A DNA stretch of 64,000 nucleotides from JAIOPA01 sp036522895 (GTDB taxonomy: Bacteria > Eisenbacteria > RBG-16-71-46), in assembly GCA_036522895.1 (NCBI GenBank), contig DATDEX010000279.1:70448-134447 (forward strand), written 5' to 3'. Below are positions 9,019 through 15,706 of the stretch, one piece after another (the stretch's first letter is position 1; each line of letters opens with the position of its first letter). The position numbers were made by a program, and so were the translations under genes. The notes beneath the pieces are model-generated. The model searched no databases. It worked only from the letters and a program-made list of their open reading frames with translations, and was not told the origin of the DNA.

Positions 9019-9957
9019 GTGGCCCCCGCAGCGCTCCGGGCGATCTTCACTGATGTGGTTCTAGAGCGACTCAGGCGTGCGCCCGAGACGGAGCCGCTGA
9101 GCTTCCGACTACATGTACTCACTGGCGAGAGCCTCGGGGATGGCCCGGAGCACGAGCATCGTGCGCGTTTCTGCGAGGCCCAACGTGGAGCGTGGGCTGC
9201 CTATGTGGAAGCCGCTGTCGCGTGTGGCCTGTTCGACGAGCCGCATAGGAGCGAACTCGTATCGCGCCTCTCGGGCGTGCATGACGAGAACTTCCGGTCG
9301 GCGATGGCGGAGTGCGAAGCGGCATGGTACCTCGGCAGCAAGCTCGGCCTCGCCGTGTCTGCTCGGCCCCCGGGCGGTGGCAATAGCGAACTCGAACTTC
9401 TTGTGACGCTGCCCGACGGCGATGTGCACGTCGAGGTCAAGGCACCCTTCCGTGATGCAATCGCCGATGGGATCGTTCGACATGTGGACGACTCAGACAT
9501 CCTCGACCGTTGCCTTGCCGACGCGTCGAGGCAGTTCAAGAAGTCGACGCGCAATCTCATCATGCTGGTTGGCAGGATAACACTCGGGACTCGTGCTCGC
9601 CGCTTCTTCATTGACGCCTTCTACGCCACGAGGAAGTGGCTCATCACGAAACACCTCGTCACGCACACGACCGGGCCGCTGCGGACCGAGTTCGAGCCCA
9701 CTGGCCGGTTCCTCAAGGTGTGGCCCGGCAACAAAGGGCCGAGACACACGCGAGTCTCCGGTGTGCTCTACGTAGAAGAGCGCATTCGCGACTACCGTAG
9801 GCCCGACGGCACCCTCGGACTCCGAGCCGAGCACGACGTCCTTATGTTCCACAACCCAAACGCGCTTCACCCGCTTCCCGAAGGACCTTGGGGTGACTGC
9901 CCACAGCTGGTCACACGTGGCGAAGCGATGGAATGGACGGATGGGGCGGATGTCTGA
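9019..9957 (+). CDS. hypothetical protein with nuclease-like core
   Basis: 312 residues from a GTG. AAGGAG at 9003-9008 decides the start. The middle reads NSELELLVTLPDGDVHVEVK, an E...D-x-EVK pattern compatible with a PD-(D/E)XK fold. A basic C-terminal half follows (RRFFIDAFYATRKWL), ending with a short DVLMFHNPNA strand. No family name recognised. It overlaps the start of a small gene of a repeated family by 25 bases. Position suggests a defence or restriction role, which is inference. Confidence 0.5.
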   Translation: MAPAALRAIFTDVVLERLRRAPETEPLSFRLHVLTGESLGDGPEHEHRARFCEAQRGAWAAYVEAAVACGLFDEPHRSELVSRLSGVHDENFRSAMAECEAAWYLGSKLGLAVSARPPGGGNSELELLVTLPDGDVHVEVKAPFRDAIADGIVRHVDDSDILDRCLADASRQFKKSTRNLIMLVGRITLGTRARRFFIDAFYATRKWLITKHLVTHTTGPLRTEFEPTGRFLKVWPGNKGPRHTRVSGVLYVEERIRDYRRPDGTLGLRAEHDVLMFHNPNALHPLPEGPWGDCPQLVTRGEAMEWTDGADV

Positions 9958-10232
9958 GCCTTCGGAGCGGCCCCCGCGCCCGTCGGGGCTACTCAAGTAC
10001 ATCGCGCTCGAGCGCTTGGACGCCCTCCGGCTCCGACACCAACGTCGCCTCCGGTCTCACGCAGAAAGAAGTTGATAGCCTCCGCCAGCTCCTGGAGAAG
10101 GAGTGTGGCGTGGTCTGGTCGAACGCTGAAGCCTGGCAGCGAGCGAGAGAGCTCCTGGCCTTCGCCAAGATCCCGCTCCGGGCGCTGCCAAGTCAGTCTG
10201 AGGACGAAGCGCACGATGGTCGAGGGCATTGA
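9933..10232 (+). CDS. small repeated-family protein, copy 1
   Basis: 99 residues as read, but only the last ~60 match the family: LTQKEVDSLRQLLEKECGV, then NAEAWQRARELLAFAK. The DNA of this part is roughly 85% identical by eye to copy 2 near 11.35 kb. The N-terminal ~35 residues are unlike the other copies and overlap the upstream gene, so the true start is uncertain and the 5' end may be damaged. See copies 2 and 3 at 11284 and 15143. Function unknown. The compact two-helix layout with a central ECGV resembles small ORFs that travel with mobile elements in candidate phyla. Confidence 0.45.
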   Translation: MDGWGGCLSLRSGPRARRGYSSTSRSSAWTPSGSDTNVASGLTQKEVDSLRQLLEKECGVVWSNAEAWQRARELLAFAKIPLRALPSQSEDEAHDGRGH

Positions 10233-10263
10233 CGTTTGAGACATGCGGTCCTAATGTGAAACC

Positions 10264-10878
10264 ATGAGTACCAAGACCATGGGTTCAGATCCTGAGCTCA
10301 AGCATGCCAAGACGGTCTTTCTGGCAAACGCGCGAGCGCTCAAGAAGCTCGCGAGAGATCCGAAGCACCGCAACGCACTGGTCTTCGTCGTGGCGAGCGC
10401 GTTCATCGAGTATCTGAGTAAACTAGTGTTCACCGGCACAGGTGCGAAGGAATACAAGAAGTTCGTGCGCTCGTACCTCGCCAGGACCAGGAAACGGTAC
10501 CGCACCTTTACCTACCGGTTCACGGGTGCGCCCGCAAAGCGAGATCTGCCGGAGCAAATGTACCACGTGCTTAGATGTGGAGCGGTGCACGGCTATTCAC
10601 TCGTTCCAGATCAAAGAGCCATAGCTCACGGGGGGCGGACGAGATCAATAGTGGTAGCTCATCGGATCTCGAAGAATACCCACCTGTCGCTCAGATACCT
10701 TGGCGGGCAACCGACCTGCGTCTTCATTGCCGAAGATTTCGCGGCGGATATTGAGGCCACGGTCCAGCACATCATCAGCGAGGCTAGGAAGAACAAGGCG
10801 CTGGCCAAGCGGATTGCCGACCGCATGAGAAAGCATCCGCCGATACAGGGCGGGTTTGCCCTGACGGCAAAACGCTAG
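10264..10878 (+). CDS. HEPN-like protein, candidate ribonuclease
   Basis: 204 residues. A helical N-terminal region (NALVFVVASAFIEYLSKLVF) is followed by LPEQMYHVLRCGAVHGYSL, which contains R-x4-H, the catalytic motif of HEPN RNases and typical of the L-R-x-G-x-V-H variant. The C-terminus is a helical, lysine-rich tail. HEPN proteins cleave RNA in toxin-antitoxin and abortive-infection systems. The start is the ATG at 10264. There is a gap of 31 bases from copy 1 of the small family, which might be its partner. Family assignment is by motif only. Confidence 0.6.
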   Translation: MSTKTMGSDPELKHAKTVFLANARALKKLARDPKHRNALVFVVASAFIEYLSKLVFTGTGAKEYKKFVRSYLARTRKRYRTFTYRFTGAPAKRDLPEQMYHVLRCGAVHGYSLVPDQRAIAHGGRTRSIVVAHRISKNTHLSLRYLGGQPTCVFIAEDFAADIEATVQHIISEARKNKALAKRIADRMRKHPPIQGGFALTAKR

Positions 10879-10971
10879 TATTGGACGGGGCGTCCGATCA
10901 CAAACGTATGAGGCATTGGAGGTGGTGCTTAGGATGTCACCGCTATGCGCGCGTCAACCCACCTTGCTAGA

Positions 10972-11090
10972 GTGAGATGCTTCTGGTCTGACGGCGACAC
11001 TGAAGCGTGGAAGAGGCGGAAAGTACTCTGCTTTGTGCAACCAGGTTCGCAGGTTCTTCACGACGCTCAGGCGTACAATTCTCGTACGCG
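10972..11090 (-). pseudogene. remnant of a serine-recombinase 3' end
   Basis: The minus strand from about 11073 down to 11001 encodes SVVKNLRTWLHKAEYFPPLP, matching SVAKDLRRWLQKAAYFPPLP at the C-terminus of the recombinase at 13263-14855. Only this tail remains. It marks the end of an older recombinase gene or a site where another cassette inserted. The rest of the gap 10879-11283 holds no gene that I recognise. Confidence 0.65.
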
Positions 11091-11201
11091 TCCACCCCCC
11101 TGCACTGGGGACAACTCGGCTGGTACGGCTAACCTTGGCGGCAGTTGTCCACTTCTCCTGGGGGAGAAGACGCGACCTGGCGCGCAGAATCCTGGGTGGC
11201 G

Positions 11202-11217
11202 GCGAGGACGTGCGAAC
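11202..11217 (+). repeat. 16-bp direct repeat, left copy (candidate attachment site)
   Basis: GCGAGGACGTGCGAAC occurs here and again at 14917-14932 in the same orientation. The right copy lies 61 bases upstream of the serine recombinase start, where attachment sites of large serine integrases usually lie. The two copies enclose small-family copy 2, the VanX-like gene, the DUF4062 gene and the recombinase. Confidence 0.5.
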
Positions 11218-11283
11218 TGAGAGTGCTGTTCGCTGATCTTCTGCCTGCCGGGGTCAATGGTCTTACTCGTAACCACGATCCCT

Positions 11284-11541
11284 ATGACCCAGAGCCACAG
11301 TCTCCTTGATACCCCTCCTGAAGCCGCCCCCGAACCAAGCTCCGGCTCAGACATCAGCGTCGCCTCCGCTCTCACCCAGAAAGAAGTTGATCGCCTCCGC
11401 CAGCTCCTGGAGAGGGAGTGTGGGGTCGCGTTGTCGAACGCGGAAGCCTGGCAGCGAGCAAGAGAGCTCCTGGCCTTCGCCAAGATCCTACTGGAATCGC
11501 TTCCTCCCAGACGGTCAGGCTCGGGCCTATCTCGGCTGTAG
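11284..11541 (+). CDS. small repeated-family protein, copy 2
   Basis: 85 residues from the ATG at 11284 (an in-frame ATG at 11257 is possible). The variable Pro/Ser-rich N-terminus leads into LTQKEVDRLRQLLERECGV and NAEAWQRARELLAFAKILLE. It matches copies 1 and 3. In the third copy the same positions read LTTAEVARFRDIIRRECGV and FAKVLLNSLPP, so the conserved elements are an acidic helix, ECGV-x-L, an AW-xRA helix and a short LLxSLPP tail. No function known. Confidence 0.6.
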   Translation: MTQSHSLLDTPPEAAPEPSSGSDISVASALTQKEVDRLRQLLERECGVALSNAEAWQRARELLAFAKILLESLPPRRSGSGLSRL

Positions 11542-11573
11542 AACAAAACGCACCCGCGCCACAACGATTGACG

Positions 11574-12191
11574 TCAGTCAGCGTAGCTCCAGTGCCACCA
11601 CTCGGGGGCATAGCCCAAGAAGCCCGCTTTGCTCAAAGCCGACCTCAGCTTGCGGCGATTCCGCCTCGCTTCGCCCTCGAGGGGAGTAAGCCTTTTCCTG
11701 CCCTCGAAATAGTCCAATGCTGCCCTCGGGGTGAGATCGTCATGGTCCGTTCCCATGTATAGCTCGACGCCTTGGCGGTCGACGATCGTAATGTCGAAAG
11801 AACCGCCGTTTCGGTGAGTATCAGGACGCGTAATCACTGCCCGAGGCCGGCCGCCGAACCGGTAGAGTAGGTCAAGGCGTGCACGTTGCGAGCGCCGCGG
11901 GTACATCAGACGCAATCGTCTGCGGAAGCTTCCAAGCATAGCGCGCTCAACCTTCCGGGTTCGCCACGCATCCCATACCTTGAACCTAAACCCAACCGGC
12001 AACATGGCCTCTGCATCGACCAGGGCTCGGGCGGCGGATTCCCGTGCGTAAAGTCGCGGAGATCTTGACCAACCAAAGAAGTAGTACCGGGGTTCGAGCA
12101 AGAACCCGAACGACGCTAAGTCAACGAACTTTCGAGAACTTGCACTGTGGTACGATGGCGTGTAAACGGCTCGTGAGTTTTTCCCGTCCAT
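11574..12191 (-). CDS. VanX-like D-alanyl-D-alanine dipeptidase (peptidase M15D family)
   Basis: 205 residues. Motifs follow VanX/DdpX in order: WDAWRT (the SxWDxYRP-like segment), THRNGGSFDITIVD with zinc ligands His and Asp, MGTDHDD, and GYAPEWWHWSYAD holding the catalytic Glu and the third zinc His. These zinc enzymes hydrolyse D-Ala-D-Ala. In VanX the effect is glycopeptide resistance, in others peptidoglycan recycling. No signal peptide is visible, so it would act in the cytoplasm. It sits between the small-family copy 2 and the DUF4062 gene (divergent from the latter, 56 bases apart) inside the recombinase cassette. No vanA/vanH partners are present. Confidence 0.8.
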   Translation of the reverse strand: MDGKNSRAVYTPSYHSASSRKFVDLASFGFLLEPRYYFFGWSRSPRLYARESAARALVDAEAMLPVGFRFKVWDAWRTRKVERAMLGSFRRRLRLMYPRRSQRARLDLLYRFGGRPRAVITRPDTHRNGGSFDITIVDRQGVELYMGTDHDDLTPRAALDYFEGRKRLTPLEGEARRNRRKLRSALSKAGFLGYAPEWWHWSYAD

Positions 12192-12247
12192 AGTTTTAGT
12201 CTACGCGACCAAGGGATTCTGTCAATGCACCGCTCCAGTCCAAACCT

Positions 12248-13138
12248 GTGAACTTCGATCCTCCATCTCCTGCCAGCAAAGTTGCCTTCGTCAGCTCGAC
12301 TGTGTACGACCTTGAACGCGAGCGCTCACTCCTCCGCTCCGTCCTCGAGGACTTCGTCGGTCCCGTGCGATTCACCGCTCTGCTGAGCGAAGACCCAGCA
12401 TTTCCCCTGACTCCCCTCGATCTAGCCGAGAAACATTCCTATCAGATCTGCCTCGACAAGATTGCCGAGGCTGACTATTTCCTTCTCCTTATCAAGAATC
12501 GGTACGGCGCCACCAATGTCCCGGATGGCGACGACATGATCTCGATCACTCACCGCGAATACCGGGAGGCGTACCGGCTTCGCCTACCGCTCTTTACGTT
12601 TGTCGATCGTAGGACGTGGAACGCGCGAAATCGTCATAAGAAGGGCAACGTCCAGCGATTCGTCCCGAGCACCCAGTTGCGAGTGTTTGACCTTTTGGAT
12701 GAAATCACCCGTCAGCCGCGAAGCATGTGGCTTAACATCTACCGAAACCCCAGGGACATTCGGACCGTTGTCGAGAGGGCACTCTTTTCCTTCGACGATT
12801 CGGTCTTCGTGGCCGATGTTACGATCCCCGATGGAACGATCGTGCACGCGAACCAGACGTTCGAGAAGATCTGGGAGATCCGCAATAATGGTTGTGTGAT
12901 ATGGGAGAACCGGCGACTGCAGGAGGACAATACTGGGGCTTCGGGCCTCGTGCCGGCCGAGGGGAGGATAGAAGTTCCGCGAACTCTCCCCGGAAGCACG
13001 GTGAGACTTAGTGTCACCTTCAAGGCACCGCCATATCCATGCACCTGTGAGTCCTATTGGAAGATGATCGGCCCCGATGGACGCCTTCTGTTCCCGAACA
13101 AGAAGGGTCTGTATTGTCGTATTAAGGTCGTCTTTTGA
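12248..13138 (+). CDS. DUF4062 protein with C-terminal NBR1-type Ig-like domain
   Basis: 296 residues from GTG at 12248. The N-terminal ~150 residues are DUF4062: VAFVSSTVYDLERERSLLR, then LDKIAEADYFLLLIKNRYG and ITHREYREAYRLRLPLFTFV. This Rossmann-like, TIR-related domain usually heads STAND or effector proteins. The last ~110 residues read FVADVTIPDGTIVHANQTFE, KIWEIRNNGCVIWENRRL and VRLSVTFKAPPYPCTCESYW, the pattern of NBR1/next-to-BRCA1 Ig-like domains (conserved W, NxG, W). No STAND NTPase or TPR lies between. Role unknown. DUF4062 suggests conflict or immunity, and the Ig domain suggests protein binding. Confidence 0.75.
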   Translation: MNFDPPSPASKVAFVSSTVYDLERERSLLRSVLEDFVGPVRFTALLSEDPAFPLTPLDLAEKHSYQICLDKIAEADYFLLLIKNRYGATNVPDGDDMISITHREYREAYRLRLPLFTFVDRRTWNARNRHKKGNVQRFVPSTQLRVFDLLDEITRQPRSMWLNIYRNPRDIRTVVERALFSFDDSVFVADVTIPDGTIVHANQTFEKIWEIRNNGCVIWENRRLQEDNTGASGLVPAEGRIEVPRTLPGSTVRLSVTFKAPPYPCTCESYWKMIGPDGRLLFPNKKGLYCRIKVVF

Positions 13139-13262
13139 CTCTGCGGCCTTGGTCCTGATAACGAAGCCCTAGCGGGTTCGGTATTCAGGATGCGGGCGCG
13201 AACCATTAGCGTCACGCACGGACGAAGTCGTGAGCGTCAGTACGTCCGCCCCCCTTGTGAGA

Positions 13263-14855
13263 TCAAGCTGCGTGTGGTGCGGTCTCACGAGGCTCGTTGG
13301 TGAAGCGCGGAAGCGGCGGGAAATACGCTGCTTTCTGCAACCACCTTCGGAGGTCCTTCGCGACGCTCAAGCAGTGTATATTCGACCCTCCGCCAGACAG
13401 GAACGAGAACGGTTCCTTGGCTAGGTAGACGCATTTCTTGTCCTCGACGATCCAGTTGGAACTCACCGCCTGGAGAATCTGCCGGCGTCCAACGGGATCG
13501 TCCTTGGCCTTCAAGAACGCGGCGGGCGCGGTGGCCGAGAACTCGAGGATCTCCGCAGCGCGGTCAACCAGTTGCTCCGTGGTGCTGGCGGGCTGGGTGA
13601 GCTTCTGACGGAGACTCGCCTTCCTCGCCTGCAGATCCGCGCGACGGGGCTCGAATGTCTCGTCGTCGATCTGGTCGCGCTGCTTCATGGTCACGAGCCG
13701 ACCCCACTCCTGCTCGGTGGCTGCCAGGGCCGCTCGGAGGGAGTGGCGGGTGGTCTCGTGTCGGGCCTTATCGCGGCTGAGGTCGCGCCGGAGGTTCTCG
13801 AGGATCCATTGACCGGTCTCGGGTGGGACGGCCAGGCGCCGCAGATCGTTCAGGATCTGGGTTTCGAAGACGTGCTCGGGCAGAGCCGGTGCCGTGCAGT
13901 GGCGAGGGGCAAGGCGGCCACGGCAGCGGTAATACAGGTACGTCTTGCCGTTCGGCCGCGGGTGCAGTTCGGGGGTGAGGACGCCCTGGCACTGCCCGCA
14001 GCGCAGCATCCCCGAGTAGGCGAATTCGTGCTTGCTGGGGCGTGGCCGGCTCGATCGGCCGAGGATCTCCTGGGCACGGTCGAACTCCTCCTGGGTCACC
14101 ATTGCCGGCCAACGGCCGGTCCACGTCTCGCCCGTGGCACGGTGAAGGGGTAGGCCGAGGTAGAAACGGCTCTTGAAGATCTTGTAGACGAGCTGCACCT
14201 GGATGAGATTGCCCCCTGCGTGGGAACTTTTCGGCGTGCGGAGGCCCAGCTCGTCGTTGGCGTACTTCGCGATCTGGCTCGGGCGCATGGCCCCGCTCAG
14301 GAGCATGTCCCAGAGGCGGCGGACGAGATCGAAGCGGAGCGGATCCTTGATGGTCTCCTTCGTCCCGCGCTCCTCCAAGTAGCCGATCGGGGGGCGATAG
14401 CTCGGCCAGCCGCGTTCGCGCCGGGCCCGCATCCCGCGCTTGATGTTGGCGCGCAGGTCGTCGATGAACTTGGTGGCTACCCCGAACTCGAACCCGGCCA
14501 TGAAGCGGTCGTTACCGTCGCCCGTGTAGGTCCGGTCCGGCGTGATGACCGACTGCAGCCGGTGGTCGGCCAGCGCTTGCAGGACGCGGCCCGTATCGGC
14601 GTGGTTCCTGGCCAGCCGGTCCGCTTTCCAGCACAGGATCGACCCGACCTCACCGCGGTCCACCCGCCGCATCAGTTGGTCGAAGACCAGTCGGCCCGGT
14701 GCCTTCGCCGAACGGGCTTCGGTCAGGACATCGCTCACCACCAGGCCCTGCCGAAGCGCGACGAGCTTCAGTTCCTGAATCTGGGAATCGATCGAGAGGA
14801 CCTGGCGGTCGTCGGACTCGGTGGATTTTCTGGCGTAGATGACGTGGGTGGACAT
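13263..14855 (-). CDS. large serine recombinase
   Basis: 530 residues. The resolvase domain starts at the N-terminus with the nucleophile in YARKSTE (S11), and continues with LCWKADRLARN and the YTGDGNDRFMAG region. A recombinase domain follows (GWPSYRPPIGYL), then a zinc ribbon (MLRCGQC ... YYRCRGR ... HC) and a coiled coil near 370-440. The C-terminus ends PRFTNEPRETAPHAA. Such enzymes integrate and excise phages and elements without host factors beyond a directionality factor. The 16-bp repeat upstream at 14917 suggests its own attachment site. The last ~30 codons recur as a remnant near 11.0 kb. Confidence 0.93.
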   Translation of the reverse strand: MSTHVIYARKSTESDDRQVLSIDSQIQELKLVALRQGLVVSDVLTEARSAKAPGRLVFDQLMRRVDRGEVGSILCWKADRLARNHADTGRVLQALADHRLQSVITPDRTYTGDGNDRFMAGFEFGVATKFIDDLRANIKRGMRARRERGWPSYRPPIGYLEERGTKETIKDPLRFDLVRRLWDMLLSGAMRPSQIAKYANDELGLRTPKSSHAGGNLIQVQLVYKIFKSRFYLGLPLHRATGETWTGRWPAMVTQEEFDRAQEILGRSSRPRPSKHEFAYSGMLRCGQCQGVLTPELHPRPNGKTYLYYRCRGRLAPRHCTAPALPEHVFETQILNDLRRLAVPPETGQWILENLRRDLSRDKARHETTRHSLRAALAATEQEWGRLVTMKQRDQIDDETFEPRRADLQARKASLRQKLTQPASTTEQLVDRAAEILEFSATAPAAFLKAKDDPVGRRQILQAVSSNWIVEDKKCVYLAKEPFSFLSGGGSNIHCLSVAKDLRRWLQKAAYFPPLPRFTNEPRETAPHAA

Positions 14856-14916
14856 GCGAGGTGAAGGTTCACTGGTATCAATTCAACATGGGAGGAAATC
14901 CGTCAAGGTTGCAGGA

Positions 14917-14932
14917 GCGAGGACGTGCGAAC
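14917..14932 (+). repeat. 16-bp direct repeat, right copy (candidate attachment site)
   Basis: Second copy of GCGAGGACGTGCGAAC (first at 11202-11217), between the recombinase start and small-family copy 3. Flanking bases differ between the two copies, as in attL/attR pairs of serine integrases. The shared core is longer than typical. Confidence 0.5.
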
Positions 14933-14942
14933 GGACACAAGA

Positions 14943-15143
14943 TCACGCCCCCTTGGGTGGCAAGGAGTTGAGGAGCACCTTGGCGAACGCCAGTACCTCG
15001 ATAGCCCGGGTCCAGGCGGCTTCCATCGTCAGTTCGACACCGCACTCCCGGCGGATGATGTCCCGGAAGCGAGCGACCTCGGCCGTGGTCAAACCGAAAG
15101 CGAAGCGGCCATGGTCACCCGATCTGTCTGCGTCAAGCGGCAT
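14943..15143 (-). CDS. small repeated-family protein, copy 3
   Basis: 66 residues on the recombinase strand, just upstream of the recombinase and of the 16-bp repeat. It contains LTTAEVARFRDIIRRECGV and AAWTRAIEVLAFAKVLL, then NSLPPKG. It is the most divergent of the three copies, so the three are related but did not arise by one recent duplication. This is the shortest, cleanest version and best defines the family length (~65 residues). Confidence 0.6.
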   Translation of the reverse strand: MPLDADRSGDHGRFAFGLTTAEVARFRDIIRRECGVELTMEAAWTRAIEVLAFAKVLLNSLPPKGA

Positions 15144-15706
15144 GCCTTCAGCATGCGCCCAACTCAGTCAGGTTCGTAGGTGGGGCGAATCGTGATCGGC
15201 AAGCGCTCCTGTGGAATGAAACGTTGGCGAATCCTGAGGCGCAGTTGGCCCGAGCCTTAGGCCATGGTGTCGGACGGGCGATCTTATGCGCGGGTGGTTG
15301 CCCGCGGGGTTGCTCATCACGATGAGATGACCGTAGCTCGATATCAGGCTCGTGGATGATCAGCAACCGCTCGGCCTCGACCCCGGTCAGCGGCTGGCGG
15401 TTTTGGTACTCGCTGCCGGTCAATCAGCGATTGAGCCGGCCCTCGGCGGCAGGCGCGCACACGCTAAGCTGGGCCGAACACATGGGGGCGACCGGGACTA
15501 CGATCCTAGGAAGTTGTCTCGGCTGCACAACGCCAAGTCGGACAAGAGGAACCCGCCCCGGAAGGGCGCGACTTCTCGTCATGCGCCAGTACTTCGATGA
15601 TCACGGGTCTGCTGACGTCGCACAAAGGCCTTGTCCCTTCAAACACTTGCACCGGATACTCATCCTGAACTTAGGGGTCGACCTGCCGTAACTTGCCGGA
15701 GGACCC
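15144..15706. other. intergenic region without recognised gene
   Basis: About 560 bases upstream of the large secreted lipase-like gene. The minus strand has an open frame at 15148-15423 of unusual composition that matches nothing known to me. A GGAGG just before 15707 serves the downstream gene. No repeat or RNA seen. Confidence 0.35.

Noticed and set aside
11574..12191. Vancomycin-resistance cluster
   Set aside because: Only the VanX-like peptidase is present; no ligase, dehydrogenase or VanRS regulators.
13572..14864. Plus-strand frames opposite the serine recombinase
   Set aside because: No motif, and the minus strand encodes a full recombinase with catalytic Ser and zinc ribbon.
15148..15423. 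Minus-strand frame upstream of the FG-GAP protein
   Set aside because: No recognisable motif, no clear ribosome site, odd composition.
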